Source of the DNA: Aminipila sp047974845
GTDB lineage: Bacteria; Bacillota; Clostridia; Peptostreptococcales; Anaerovoracaceae
Assembly: GCA_047974845.1 (NCBI GenBank)
Contig: JBKECQ010000064.1
Location: 9,050-73,049 of the forward strand
Direction: 5' to 3'
DNA: 64,000 nt
A program made the translations under genes and the position numbers. Below, piece after piece: positions 36,591-46,246 of the stretch. The notes beneath the pieces were generated by a model that was not told the origin of the DNA, did no database searches, and worked only from the letters and a program-made list of their open reading frames with translations. The first letter of the stretch is position 1. The number at the start of each line of letters is the position of its first letter.

Positions 36591-36660
36591 ATATAATAAT
36601 GTTAATAAAATATATAATATTGTTAACCAACTATATAACAATGTTAATCAACTATATAAT
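36591..36660. repeat. Tandem repeat, 21-bp period, kinase-eutS spacer
   Basis: Three diverged 21-bp units (36591-36611, 36612-36632, 36633-36653) plus a partial fourth, ending just before the eutS ribosome site. Confidence 0.85.
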
Positions 36661-36750
36661 TCTTTATTAGTTAACGGATATTATAACACTTTTCACCTTA
36701 TTTCTCCATATGAATTAGAAAACATTTATAAATTACCATATTGCAAAAAT

Positions 36751-38262
36751 TTATATTTGCTTAATGGCAGGATATATTTTTAAATACTTATTGTACAATT
36801 CAAAATACGTATTACTGTTCAATTTGTTTAGTTTATATATAATGCATTTGTCGTCTTGCTTTAATGCCTTTAAAAAATTATCATATGGCTGTATCTTTTT
36901 TTCCGATGCCATGACAATTGCTGAGATTGCAATTGCAGGAAGTATATCAGAGTTGTTGTACACATAAATGTCTCTATCTAATACGTCTGCTAAAATTTGA
37001 CACCATATAGGGCTTTGTGCGCCTCCCCCTATCAAAGAAACCTTATTTATGGCTTTATCTAATTTATTCATTGTCTCCAGCCCCTGCCTTATGGACATTG
37101 CTACACCTTCTAAAGTAGCTCTAGCCATATCACTTCTACTTGTGCTTGCAGTTATCCCTATAAAGGCTCCTTTTATATTACCATCCATAATAGGAAATCT
37201 CTCACCTAATAAATATGGTAAAAACATCACTCCTCCACTGCCTACCTCGCTATGTGAAATAACGTATTCTAAGTTTTTATGCTCATCTTCATCTTTGGAA
37301 AAAATATTTTTAGCCCAACTATATACATTGCCTGCATTTAACAACGGAACTATGTTTATGTTAAACCCTTTGTTCACAGCTGGTAAATTAAATACGCCCT
37401 CCATACTCACCGTTTCCCTTGATAGCACGGCAACCCACCCCGAAGTGCCTAGGTTTATACTTATATCCCCACTATCAGTAATCCCGCTGGCCAATGTAGT
37501 TGCACCGGCATCACCTGTTCCCACGTAAACCTTAACACCTAATGGCAAGCCGGTCTGCTCATTGGCATCTATTGTAACATAGCCCGCTATTTCCTCAGGA
37601 TAAAGGATATCCGGAAAGTGTTCTAACAGGTTGCCTGACTGCTCAATAATCTCTCTGCTCCAAAGTTTGCTATTAAACACCATAGCACCGGAAGTAGCAC
37701 ATGAGACTACATCCGAGCAAAACTTACCCGTCAATTTATAAATCAAATAATCTTTTGGACTAATGAGAATCTTATGTATCCGTTTATATATCTCAGGATA
37801 ATTGTTTTTAATCCAAAGTGCCTTACAGATTGGTAACGATCCATCAAAGTTGTTTTTTGTTATAGCATAAATCTCACTTAATCCAATTTTTCCGATTATT
37901 TCTTTTGCCTCTGCCTCTGCTCTTGCATCTGAATAAAGGATAGAATTCATAAGGTTACGACCATCTTTATCAACAAGAATGGTATTTTGCATTTGACCAC
38001 TAAAAATAACACTGACAATCTCTTTATCCTTATCTGTATTTTTATTAAGCTCACTGACCAACCGCCTTGATACCTTACAAAACGTTTCAAACCATTCTAT
38101 AGGGCTTTGTTCCTTATGCTCAGAGCCTCCATCCTTAAGTTTATCTCCCCCATATATGGTTGAAATTTGTAGAGAGCAGCTGTGTAGTATTTCCCCGTAC
38201 TCTGATACTAATGCGCCCTTTAAGGCTGTAGTTCCTAAATCAAATGTAGCTATATAGTCCAT
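36751..38262 (-). CDS. FGGY-family carbohydrate kinase
   Basis: A 503-residue sugar kinase of the xylulokinase/LsrK-like group. The N-terminal phosphate motif is FDLGTTALKG. Substrate-side SGQMQN, the catalytic aspartate region GTGDAGATTLASG and the C-terminal ATP motif LIGGGAQSPIWCQILADVL are present. It would phosphorylate the sugar or polyol brought in by the ABC importer encoded upstream. Substrate cannot be told. The ATG at 38262 follows GGAGAGGG; a GTG three codons earlier overlaps that site. Confidence 0.88.
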   Translation of the reverse strand: MDYIATFDLGTTALKGALVSEYGEILHSCSLQISTIYGGDKLKDGGSEHKEQSPIEWFETFCKVSRRLVSELNKNTDKDKEIVSVIFSGQMQNTILVDKDGRNLMNSILYSDARAEAEAKEIIGKIGLSEIYAITKNNFDGSLPICKALWIKNNYPEIYKRIHKILISPKDYLIYKLTGKFCSDVVSCATSGAMVFNSKLWSREIIEQSGNLLEHFPDILYPEEIAGYVTIDANEQTGLPLGVKVYVGTGDAGATTLASGITDSGDISINLGTSGWVAVLSRETVSMEGVFNLPAVNKGFNINIVPLLNAGNVYSWAKNIFSKDEDEHKNLEYVISHSEVGSGGVMFLPYLLGERFPIMDGNIKGAFIGITASTSRSDMARATLEGVAMSIRQGLETMNKLDKAINKVSLIGGGAQSPIWCQILADVLDRDIYVYNNSDILPAIAISAIVMASEKKIQPYDNFLKALKQDDKCIIYKLNKLNSNTYFELYNKYLKIYPAIKQI

Positions 38263-38312
38263 AGTAATCACCCTCTCCAGTATTTGTTTGGCAGCTATAA
38301 TTAATATATTTA

Positions 38313-38392
38313 TAGATTTGGCTATTCATAAATTTGGCTATTGATAGATTTTACTATTCATAGATTTTACTATTCATAGATTCATCTATTAT
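38313..38392. repeat. Tandem repeat, 16-bp period, permease-kinase spacer
   Basis: Five 16-bp units of TAGATTTTACTATTCA; two are identical (38345-38376). The array runs into the last codons and stop of the permease gene. Confidence 0.9.
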
Positions 38393-39332
38393 TTCTGTCG
38401 AGTTTCTGTAAAATAACTGCAACAATAATTATTGCTCCGGTAATTAAATTCTGCATATATGTAGGCATTTGAAGTATTGTAAGCCCATTTGCCAGGATTC
38501 CTAATATTGCCGCGCCTATAACAGTTCCTTGTATGTTTGGCACCCCACATTTAGATACTGTACAACCAATAAAAACTGCTGCATATGTCTGCAAAAAATA
38601 ACCATCACCGGCAGTTACATTGGCAGAACCCAGTCTAGATGCTATAAGGATTCCTGTAAATCCAGCCATTGTAGCGCATAATGAAAAAGCAATTATCTTG
38701 TACTTTTTGACATTAATACCGGAGATTTTAGATGCCTCTTCATTCCCACCAATTGCATATAATTTTCTTCCTATTACCATCCGTTCCATCATAAAGTAAA
38801 ATACAAGAATACCTACCAACATTAAAATTGATAAAATGGGAACTCCTAATAATTTTGCCGTACCCATGTATGAAAAACTCTTAGGAATGTTTTGAAACAC
38901 TGTGGAGCCTCCCGTTAAGCGAAAAATAATTCCAGTAATAATGGTGCTCATTCCCAAAGTCGTTACAAAGGACAAGACGCCGAACTTTGCTACAATTAGC
39001 CCATTTATCATACCTATAGCACTGCAAATTAATAGCGGAAATGCAAAACATAAAATTATTGGAAACCCATTCGCAGCCATTATTGTAGACATTATTCCGC
39101 CTAAACTTGCCATACTACCAATGGACAAGTCGAATTCATTTATGCTCATTACCATAGTTGCTCCCATGGAAATAATCACAAGTAAAGATATTTGTCTGGT
39201 AATATTGATAAAATTGCCTAACGAGCAGAACGAATATGGTCGCAGAATACTGAATATTGTTACCAGTATAATTAACGCAAGAAGCGTTCCATAGCTATTG
39301 AAAATCCTTAGGTTTAATGTTAATTTACTCAT
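38382..39332 (-). CDS. Sugar ABC transporter permease, RbsC type
   Basis: A 316-residue permease with 8-10 hydrophobic helices. Family segments include SMGATMVMSINEFDLSIGSMASLGG, the EAA-like loop GGNEEASKISGINVKKYKI and GNGLTI near the end. It forms the channel for the RbsA-like ATPase encoded 16 bases upstream. GGAGG precedes the ATG. Its 3' end merges with a 16-bp tandem repeat. Confidence 0.9.
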   Translation of the reverse strand: MSKLTLNLRIFNSYGTLLALIILVTIFSILRPYSFCSLGNFINITRQISLLVIISMGATMVMSINEFDLSIGSMASLGGIMSTIMAANGFPIILCFAFPLLICSAIGMINGLIVAKFGVLSFVTTLGMSTIITGIIFRLTGGSTVFQNIPKSFSYMGTAKLLGVPILSILMLVGILVFYFMMERMVIGRKLYAIGGNEEASKISGINVKKYKIIAFSLCATMAGFTGILIASRLGSANVTAGDGYFLQTYAAVFIGCTVSKCGVPNIQGTVIGAAILGILANGLTILQMPTYMQNLITGAIIIVAVILQKLDRNNR

Positions 39333-39348
39333 TGATTGATAACCTCCA

Positions 39349-40827
39349 TCAATTTTTATAGCAGAGCTTAAGTATATCTATGGGATTTATCCCTTTATTT
39401 TCTAATGTTTCTTTTGTTACACCATTTGACATCACCAAAATGTTATCAGCTATCTCAAGTAATTCATTAATATCCGAAGATACCATAACTATTCCGCATC
39501 CCTCTTCTGCTTTTTGTCTTAATAGTCTATGTATTTCAGCTCTGGTTCCAATATCCACTGCTTGGGTAGGTTCATCACAAAGGAGAATTTTTGGGTTTTG
39601 TATAAGACTTTTTGCAAATACTACTTTCTGTTGATTCCCTCCCGATAATTCTAAGATGTTTTGATTTAATCCAAGCATTTTTATATTTAGTTTTTTAGAT
39701 ATTTCTGAAACCTTTTTGTTTTTTACCTTACTTTGTATTACGCCATACTTAACATCTCTATCTAAGTCAGAAAGGCATATATTATCTAACACACTTGCAT
39801 TGCTAATAAGTTCTTTTTCAATTCTTTCTTCACAAATTAAGGTCATTTTGAGATTCAAGGATATGCTTGGGGTTATTTTCTCTAGCATTTTTCCCCTGAC
39901 AACAATATTGCCTGACAAAATAGGTCTGTATCCGTATATGCTTTCCAGTAGTTCACTTCTTCCACTTCCGGCTAAACCATATATTCCAAGAATCTCATTT
40001 TTATGAACCACTAAGGATGCATCTTTAATTCTCCCATCCTTAGAGAAAAGGTGTTCTGCTCTCAGTATTTCATTGCCAATATCCTTGCTTTTCTTTACAG
40101 CTTTATGCTCATATTCATCTGTCATTAAATCAATCAATTTATGTTTGTTTATTTCTGATGTACATACGCTACCGGAGATTTCTCCATTTTTTAATACGGT
40201 TATTTTGTCAGTAAGCTTAATTATTTCTTCTAAACGGTGAGAAACATATATTATAGCTATACCTTTTTTTCTAAGTTTTCCTATTAGATTAAACAGAAAG
40301 TTTGATTCTTTCTCTGTTAAACAGGCTGTTGGTTCATCCAAGATTAATAATTTACAATCATACATCATGGCTCTGACAATCTCTAAGCATACCTTCTGTG
40401 AGGGCGTCAACGTTGACGCTACAGACGATAAATCTATACTTATGCCTAACTCTTGCATTAAAGTATTGACCTTACGTTTCATGTAGTCCCAATCAATTAT
40501 GCCAAGCTTAGTCTTGTACTCTCCTCCCAGAAAAATATTTTCCAGTGCATTAAAGGTTGGTATAAGTGTTCTATTTTGATGTATTACAGTTATTCCTGTA
40601 CCCTGACTTTTGGCTGGGGTTGAAATATCCACTTTCTTATTTTCAAAGTATATTTGTCCTGTTGTCATAGAGTAAACCCCTGCTAATATTTTTATTAATG
40701 TAGATTTACCCGCACCGTTTTCTCCCACAATCCCATGCACTTCTCCCTCTTCAATTGATAAGCTTATATTTGACAAGGCATACACACCGTTAAACTCTTT
40801 ACTTACGTCCTCTATTTGTAGTACCAA
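39349..40827 (-). CDS. Sugar ABC transporter ATP-binding protein, RbsA type
   Basis: A 492-residue double ATPase. The first domain has Walker A GENGAGKST (about 36-44), a weak signature TPSQKVCLEIVRAM and Walker B LLILDEPT. The second has the degenerate GLAGSGRSEL, a clear signature LSGGNQQKVVFAKSL and ILLCDEPTQAVD. This asymmetry is normal for the family. It powers import with the permease and binding protein beside it. Confidence 0.92.
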   Translation of the reverse strand: MVLQIEDVSKEFNGVYALSNISLSIEEGEVHGIVGENGAGKSTLIKILAGVYSMTTGQIYFENKKVDISTPAKSQGTGITVIHQNRTLIPTFNALENIFLGGEYKTKLGIIDWDYMKRKVNTLMQELGISIDLSSVASTLTPSQKVCLEIVRAMMYDCKLLILDEPTACLTEKESNFLFNLIGKLRKKGIAIIYVSHRLEEIIKLTDKITVLKNGEISGSVCTSEINKHKLIDLMTDEYEHKAVKKSKDIGNEILRAEHLFSKDGRIKDASLVVHKNEILGIYGLAGSGRSELLESIYGYRPILSGNIVVRGKMLEKITPSISLNLKMTLICEERIEKELISNASVLDNICLSDLDRDVKYGVIQSKVKNKKVSEISKKLNIKMLGLNQNILELSGGNQQKVVFAKSLIQNPKILLCDEPTQAVDIGTRAEIHRLLRQKAEEGCGIVMVSSDINELLEIADNILVMSNGVTKETLENKGINPIDILKLCYKN

Positions 40828-40849
40828 CTCACCACTCCTTATTTATTAC

Positions 40850-41782
40850 CTACTGGGTTATAAGCTTTGCAGGGGCGTACAATTCTCCTAATTGCATATC
40901 CTCTCCCTTAAAGTACTTTTCCATCTCCTGAACCACAAGCTTTGACATTCCTGAGAAGTCCTGTTCTACCGTTGCCTTAAGTGGAGAGCCCTCCTGAATT
41001 AGGTTTATAGCTTGTTCGTTTCCATCAACGCCCGTTACAACGATATCTGTTCGATTTGCCTCCTTCAATGCCTGAGCAGCACCAATAGCCGGTTCGTCCC
41101 AAGCCGCAAAAATCGCTGTAATATCACCTTCCTTTGGATTTGCAATCAATAAATTTTCAACAGTTTGCCTTGCATCCTCAATGGGCTTTTCCGCACCAAT
41201 ATGCTGTTCTGTTATAAGCTTTATATGGCTGTTTTTCTTTAGTAAATCGTCAAAGGCCTCACATCTTTTTACAACTCCTGGATGTGGTCTATGAGTAAGT
41301 GCTACTACATTTCCCTTTCCTCCCATAATATCGTTAAATAAGTACTCAACAATTAAAAGGCCCATTTGATAGTTATCGCTTGTCGCATTCATTTTCATAC
41401 CTTCAATGAGTCCACTATCACATCCAAACACGGGTATATTATTTTCAAATGCAGATTGTAGCTGAATCTCAATCTGATTTGGGTCAACACTAACAAGTAT
41501 AATTGCATCTGTTTTTGCTGCTACTACATCTTCAATTCTACTGGCAAGAGCCGCAAAGTCATTATTTGTATTTATTACATTTACATTAGCGCCCGCTTCT
41601 CCTAAACCTTTTTTTAGTTCCTCAACCATAATATTTGTGGTGACAGAGCCTAAATAAGGTGTCATGATTGATATGCTTTTTCCGTTAATACTTTTTTGAG
41701 AGTTGCTCTCATTATTATTTCCGCAAGCTACCATTCCTGTGATTAATAAAAGAATAAAGCACAATATTAATAACCTTTTCAT
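40850..41782 (-). CDS. Sugar-binding lipoprotein, RbsB type
   Basis: A 310-residue extracellular binding protein. The lipoprotein signal ends in lipobox GMVACG (Cys20). The mature part is a periplasmic-binding-protein type 1 fold with ISIMTPYLGSVTT, AIILVSVDPNQIE, FAAWDEPAIGAAQAL and GVDGNEQAINLI. The ligand is probably a pentose, hexose or AI-2-like molecule; not decided. It starts 32 bases after trpA with no terminator between, so it may be read through from the trp promoter. Confidence 0.88.
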   Translation of the reverse strand: MKRLLILCFILLLITGMVACGNNNESNSQKSINGKSISIMTPYLGSVTTNIMVEELKKGLGEAGANVNVINTNNDFAALASRIEDVVAAKTDAIILVSVDPNQIEIQLQSAFENNIPVFGCDSGLIEGMKMNATSDNYQMGLLIVEYLFNDIMGGKGNVVALTHRPHPGVVKRCEAFDDLLKKNSHIKLITEQHIGAEKPIEDARQTVENLLIANPKEGDITAIFAAWDEPAIGAAQALKEANRTDIVVTGVDGNEQAINLIQEGSPLKATVEQDFSGMSKLVVQEMEKYFKGEDMQLGELYAPAKLITQ

Positions 41783-41814
41783 ATTTTCTCCTTCCTCCCT
41801 GAATATATCTTTTA

Positions 41815-42588
41815 TTATTGGTTTATTTCATCTTTCATTGTTTTTACAAATTGGTAAATGTGCTCACCTGCGTGTTCTCCGTATTGCTCTATTATCTCTA
41901 CTATAGCACTGCCCACTACTACTCCATCGGAGTATTTAGATATGTCCCTTGCTTGCTTAGGTGTGCTTATTCCAAACCCAACAGCTATTGGAATTTGTCT
42001 TTCTTTTCTTATATTCTTAGTAATGGCTTTTATGTCAGTTTCAATTTCTCTTCTAACTCCGGTAACACCCATGGAGGAAACTATGTAGATAAAACCTTCA
42101 GCATTTTTTGCTATCTTCTTAATTCTTTTTTCTGAATTTGGCGCAATCAATGAAATCACATCCACATTATATTTTTTCGCATAAGGTTCTATCTCTTTCT
42201 TCTCTTCAAAAGGCAAGTCAGGGACAATGATTCCGTCTATCCCTACCCGCTTACATTCCTCAAAAAATTTCTCATATCCAAAGTTATGGACAGGGTTTAG
42301 ATATGTCATAAATACTAATGGAATGTCTGTTTTCTCTCTAACACGTTCAACCATTATTAATAGTTTATCTATGTTAGTCCCCCCGGCTAAGGCTCTAATG
42401 TTAGCAGCTTGTATAACCGGTCCTTCTGCTACAGGGTCTGAAAATGGGATTCCTATTTCAATTAAGTCTGCTCCGGCCTCTGCCATCCTTAATATATATT
42501 CATAACAAGATTCCAAATTAGGATCCCCACCTGTTATAAATCCAATAAATGCTTTTCCATTATCAAATGCTTTTTTTATTCTATTCAT
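41815..42588 (-). CDS. trpA: Tryptophan synthase alpha subunit
   Basis: Cleaves indole-3-glycerol phosphate to indole, which passes to TrpB. It has 257 residues. Catalytic Glu is in LIEIGIPFSDPVAEGPVIQAA and catalytic Asp in the GIDGIIVPDLPFEEK region. Phosphate motifs are SSMGVTG and AVGFGISTPKQA. It overlaps the end of trpB by 8 bases, typical of coupled trpBA. Confidence 0.95.
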   Translation of the reverse strand: MNRIKKAFDNGKAFIGFITGGDPNLESCYEYILRMAEAGADLIEIGIPFSDPVAEGPVIQAANIRALAGGTNIDKLLIMVERVREKTDIPLVFMTYLNPVHNFGYEKFFEECKRVGIDGIIVPDLPFEEKKEIEPYAKKYNVDVISLIAPNSEKRIKKIAKNAEGFIYIVSSMGVTGVRREIETDIKAITKNIRKERQIPIAVGFGISTPKQARDISKYSDGVVVGSAIVEIIEQYGEHAGEHIYQFVKTMKDEINQ

Positions 42589-43765
42589 GTAAATTCACCC
42601 CTCTATATCTAGCAATTGCCGCCACGTCTTTATCTCCTCTTCCGGATAGGCAAACAACAATTACATCATCCTTATTCATTTTTGGTGCTAGCTTTTTAAC
42701 TTGTGCTACTGCATGTGCACTTTCGATTGCACAAATAATTCCCTCTGTTCTTGCCAAATATTCAAATGCATCTACGGCTTCTAAATCTGTTATTGATACG
42801 TATTCTGCCCTTCCTATATCATATAAATTTGAATGCTCCGGCCCTATTCCCGGGTAGTCTAAACCTGCAGATATTGAGTACACCTCTGCAATCTGTCCAT
42901 GATTGTCTTGGCAAAAATACGATTTCATTCCGTGAAATATTCCTAAAGTCCCCTTGGAAATGGTGGCTGCATGAAAACTTGTATCAACTCCCTTTCCTGC
43001 TGCTTCACAACCAATGAGCCTCACGCTTTCATCCGCAATAAAGTTATGAAACATTCCCATGGCATTACTCCCACCACCAACGCAGGCTACAACTGCTGTT
43101 GGTAATTTTCCTTCCCTTTCAAGAATCTGCTCTCGTGCTTCCTTGCTTATAACACTTTGAAAATCCTTAACAATCATTGGAAAAGGATGTGGTCCTACCA
43201 CTGAACCTAAAACGTAATGTGTATCATGAATTCTACCAACCCATTCTCTCATCGCCTCATTTACTGCATCTTTTAAAGTTCTTGTTCCTGTTTTAACTTT
43301 GTTTACCTTAGCTCCCAAAAGCTCCATTCTGTATACGTTAAGCGATTGCCTTACAGTATCTTCCTCACCCATAAAAATCTCACATTCTAACCCTAGAAGT
43401 GCTGCTGCCGTTGCTGTTGCCACACCGTGTTGCCCTGCCCCTGTCTCCGCTATAACTCTCATCTTCCCCATTTTTTTTGCCATCAGCACCTGTCCCAAAA
43501 CATTGTTTATCTTGTGTGAACCCGTATGATTTAAATCTTCTCTTTTCAAGTAAATTTTTGCTCCATTTAAATCCCTTGTCATTTTTTCGGCAAAGTATAA
43601 AAGTGAGGGTCTACCCGCATATTCTGCCAGCAATGAATTTAACTCACTATTAAAGTTTTCATCTTGTTTATAGTGCTCATATTGTTTTTCAAGATTATTT
43701 ATCTCGTTCATTAATACTTCTGGGATATATTGCCCACCATGAATACCATATCTTCCTTTTAACAT
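42581..43765 (-). CDS. trpB: Tryptophan synthase beta subunit
   Basis: PLP enzyme joining indole and serine. It has 394 residues. PLP lysine is in HTGSHKINNVLGQ; other motifs are ETGAGQHGVATATAAA, CVGGGSNAMGMFHNF and CLSGRGDKDV. It is the TrpB1 type that pairs with TrpA. GGAGGT precedes the ATG. It is preceded by a Trp T-box. No trpEDCF genes are in the window. Confidence 0.96.
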   Translation of the reverse strand: MLKGRYGIHGGQYIPEVLMNEINNLEKQYEHYKQDENFNSELNSLLAEYAGRPSLLYFAEKMTRDLNGAKIYLKREDLNHTGSHKINNVLGQVLMAKKMGKMRVIAETGAGQHGVATATAAALLGLECEIFMGEEDTVRQSLNVYRMELLGAKVNKVKTGTRTLKDAVNEAMREWVGRIHDTHYVLGSVVGPHPFPMIVKDFQSVISKEAREQILEREGKLPTAVVACVGGGSNAMGMFHNFIADESVRLIGCEAAGKGVDTSFHAATISKGTLGIFHGMKSYFCQDNHGQIAEVYSISAGLDYPGIGPEHSNLYDIGRAEYVSITDLEAVDAFEYLARTEGIICAIESAHAVAQVKKLAPKMNKDDVIVVCLSGRGDKDVAAIARYRGVNLHE

Positions 43766-43798
43766 CTGCTACCTCCATAATAAATGCGTTTGTAATTC

Positions 43799-43866
43799 CT
43801 CTCCGACTGAAGCGGGGGATTTCTGTATAGGCCTTGCGCGCCGTATCGTAGATACGGGCAGGGCAC
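43799..43866 (-). other. Palindromic insert between the T-box and trpB
   Basis: About 70 GC-richer bases with a hairpin (CCGTATC-N4-GATACGG) and, on the minus strand, CAGAAATCCCCCGCTTC...GTCGGAGAG. This resembles from memory the ends of IS200/IS605-type elements and their palindrome-associated relics. No transposase is present. Tentative. Confidence 0.3.
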
Positions 43867-43867
43867 T

Positions 43868-44152
43868 AAAAAATCCGTCCATGACATTATAAAAATGTCA
43901 AGGACGGATTATCTCCGCGGTGCCACCTTGATTTAGGCATATATAGCCCACTCTCGTCAGAATACTAACATATTCCCGGCAACTAACGTATGCCTTACGT
44001 CGCAGAATACTCAGCATATATTAATATACTTTTGACTGCGCCCTCCGTGGTCCATTTAACAAGCTGCGTTCTGCCGGATTCTCATCCCCCCGACTCTCTG
44101 TAAGTGCACGATTTGTTTTTATCTCCACATCAACGGTTTCTTTATTTAATTT
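43868..44152 (-). ncRNA. Tryptophan T-box leader
   Basis: A T-box riboswitch controlling trpBA. The T-box consensus AAGGTGGCACCGCGG is at 43915-43929. It is followed by a terminator (43868-43910) with a long stem and six T, and CCGTCCTT can pair with AAGG of the T-box as antiterminator. The upstream stem I region (about 44030-44105) holds a UGG triplet at 44052-44054 in the context AAAUGGACC, fitting a Trp specifier. Uncharged tRNA-Trp would allow read-through. Confidence 0.92.
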
Positions 44153-44158
44153 ACAAGT

Positions 44159-44187
44159 AATATATCACAGGCATTTTTGTGTGTCAA
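44159..44187 (-). promoter_or_regulatory. Promoter of the trp T-box transcript
   Basis: Perfect TTGACA (44182-44187) and TATATT (44159-44164) with a 17-base spacer, just upstream of the T-box leader. Confidence 0.85.
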
Positions 44188-44340
44188 CACAAATTTAACT
44201 ATATTTTTATATATTTTTTAACAATATATTAATATTAAAAACTTATTAATTTGTTTTTATGCTTTAATTAACCATATCTATTTTAATAAATCCATGTCTT
44301 TTTTTGATAAATCCATGTTTGTTATTGGCACCTCTGCTCC
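44188..44340. repeat. Spacer with a short direct repeat
   Basis: AT-rich spacer between the RocB-like gene and the trp promoter. ATAAATCCATGT occurs twice, 21 bp apart (44286-44297 and 44307-44318). No gene seen. Confidence 0.6.
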
Positions 44341-46026
44341 TTATAATAATTCAGGAATATTCAGCAGTAAGGCAATTGCATGATTTATTATCTCAGGTGT
44401 TCTATAATACAGATCCTCTTTGTACACTCGTTCCGTAAGCTTATGAAAATCCTTCCCCCAAGGTCCTATATTAATGCATGGCATTGATATTTCTTCAATA
44501 TGATGAGCAGGGATTGAATAAAATGAGCCAAACAATGGCATATACTTCTTTAAAGACTGAACAATTGAGTGGCTATCTTTTATGCTAGAATAACTCAAAT
44601 CCGAAATTCCTGTATAGAAATTTTCTAATTCATATATCTGGTCAAACCTTTCCTTACAAAACTCCGTAAGTGTCTCAGGGAGCTTCTTTATATCAATATT
44701 GATGTTATCATAATAAATATTTGACACATTAGGATAATAAGGAGGAACTAAACCATAAATTACCCTTGGAGAAATATCGTTAATATATTGATAAACAAAA
44801 TCCACTAGTTCAAAGTTACACTCTATTATGGTGCTTTTCCCCTCTTTAAGTTCCTGTTTTGTATTGTCTAGCTTATCTTTATAAACGCTTCTAAATTCAT
44901 CACCATAATTTAATAAAGCCTCTCTATATAACTCAGAAAAGGAAATAACATTAGCCTTCCAGGGCAATGTACTGGATTCTAGTTTCTTTACCTTCAAAAA
45001 CTCTTGGTATTTAGTATTCATTTCTATTAAAATTTGCTGGAAGGATTCATGACAAATCACTTGGACTTTCTCCATTATTTGTTGAGGTGTACGATTAAAG
45101 GTAAGTATACTAAAGCATCCTGACACTGCTAGAGGCATTGAAACATCATATTGTTTCTTATTATCCTTTAAATATAGCCAAGTAGGTGGTGGAGCCATTT
45201 CATTTTCAATTTCATCACTGAATTCTAAGTTTAACTCTGTTCTTCTGATTATTTCACTCATAATACTTAGAGGATTTAACCCCTCAAACACCTTTCCAAT
45301 ATGGGATAAATAACCTCTAACATATATAAATGGCATCATCTTCCCCACTGTTCCCTGAGAAAAAACACCAATTTCATTATTTTTTCTTTGATGAGGTTCA
45401 GAATTTATCATCATCTTATAGTTCAAATGGTATTTATCTTTCAGCTGTTTTAGAAGGCTTACTGCAGCTCGCATTCCCGCAGAGAGATTTTCTTCGTCAG
45501 GAACTGCAATAACAATTACATTTCCCGTAAAATCTTTAATTTTACTATATCTCTCTAGTAATGCCAATTGAATTGCTCCACCGCCCTTCATATCGCATAC
45601 TCCTCTTCCGAATAAATAGTCACCACCTATTAAATCCGCCCTTGCCTCTTGCTGTAAGGAATCCTTTATCTTTAAAAGATTTTGCTCAAGAGCTTTTGGG
45701 GAAAAAGCATATGGCTTTAGTAATTTATAATCTTCTACTTCAACAACATCATTGTGGTGAATAAGAACAACTGTATCCTCACCCTTTCCCTTGACCATTC
45801 CAAATGATACCGCTCTATTAAAGGGGTCATCTTCAATCTGGTAATTACCGTAATACTCTGGATTTTGCTTGAAATAGTCAATATTAGAGAAATACTCCAT
45901 TAAAAATATTTCAGCATCTTTTTCTCTCTCAGTAAAAGTAAAGCTTTGTGCCTTTATATATTTTAATAATATATCTTCAATATTTTCTTCAATATGCTCT
46001 AACACCATCTGATTTTTGCTATTCAT
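44341..46026 (-). CDS. RocB-like M20-family hydrolase
   Basis: A 561-residue M20 metallohydrolase resembling RocB, the uncharacterised arginine-utilisation protein of bacilli. Metal-site motifs are VVLIHHNDVVEV, GRGVCDMKGGGAIQ and VPDEENLSAGM; a large insert and a C-terminal half (about 330-561) match the long RocB form. No arginine catabolic genes are adjacent, so the substrate may be a peptide or amino acid derivative. The ATG at 46026 follows AAAGGTAG and is preferred to one six codons upstream. Confidence 0.8.
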   Translation of the reverse strand: MNSKNQMVLEHIEENIEDILLKYIKAQSFTFTEREKDAEIFLMEYFSNIDYFKQNPEYYGNYQIEDDPFNRAVSFGMVKGKGEDTVVLIHHNDVVEVEDYKLLKPYAFSPKALEQNLLKIKDSLQQEARADLIGGDYLFGRGVCDMKGGGAIQLALLERYSKIKDFTGNVIVIAVPDEENLSAGMRAAVSLLKQLKDKYHLNYKMMINSEPHQRKNNEIGVFSQGTVGKMMPFIYVRGYLSHIGKVFEGLNPLSIMSEIIRRTELNLEFSDEIENEMAPPPTWLYLKDNKKQYDVSMPLAVSGCFSILTFNRTPQQIMEKVQVICHESFQQILIEMNTKYQEFLKVKKLESSTLPWKANVISFSELYREALLNYGDEFRSVYKDKLDNTKQELKEGKSTIIECNFELVDFVYQYINDISPRVIYGLVPPYYPNVSNIYYDNINIDIKKLPETLTEFCKERFDQIYELENFYTGISDLSYSSIKDSHSIVQSLKKYMPLFGSFYSIPAHHIEEISMPCINIGPWGKDFHKLTERVYKEDLYYRTPEIINHAIALLLNIPELL

Positions 46027-46113
46027 AAATGCACTACCTTTCATATTTTATCGGGATTATATCACATAAGAAAAAACCTGTATGTAGTAAACTTATATAA
46101 ATATATATCTATA

Positions 46114-46157
46114 TATTTATTTATTAATTTATATTTATTTATTAATTTATATTTACC
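46114..46157. repeat. Tandem repeat, 18-bp period
   Basis: Two identical copies of TATTTATTTATTAATTTA (46114-46131 and 46132-46149) plus a partial third, between the U32 terminator and the RocB-like gene. Confidence 0.85.
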
Positions 46158-46175
46158 TATAAAATATACAAAAAC

Positions 46176-46210
46176 AAAGAACTTAGAATCATAATAATTC
46201 TAAGTTCTTT
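46176..46210. terminator. Terminator of the U32 gene
   Basis: A perfect 14-bp stem AAAGAACTTAGAAT with its complement (7-base loop); on the minus strand it runs into TTTGTTTTTG. Confidence 0.85.
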
Positions 46211-46246
46211 GTTATAAGCGATACCCGTGACTAAACATAGGTCGCC

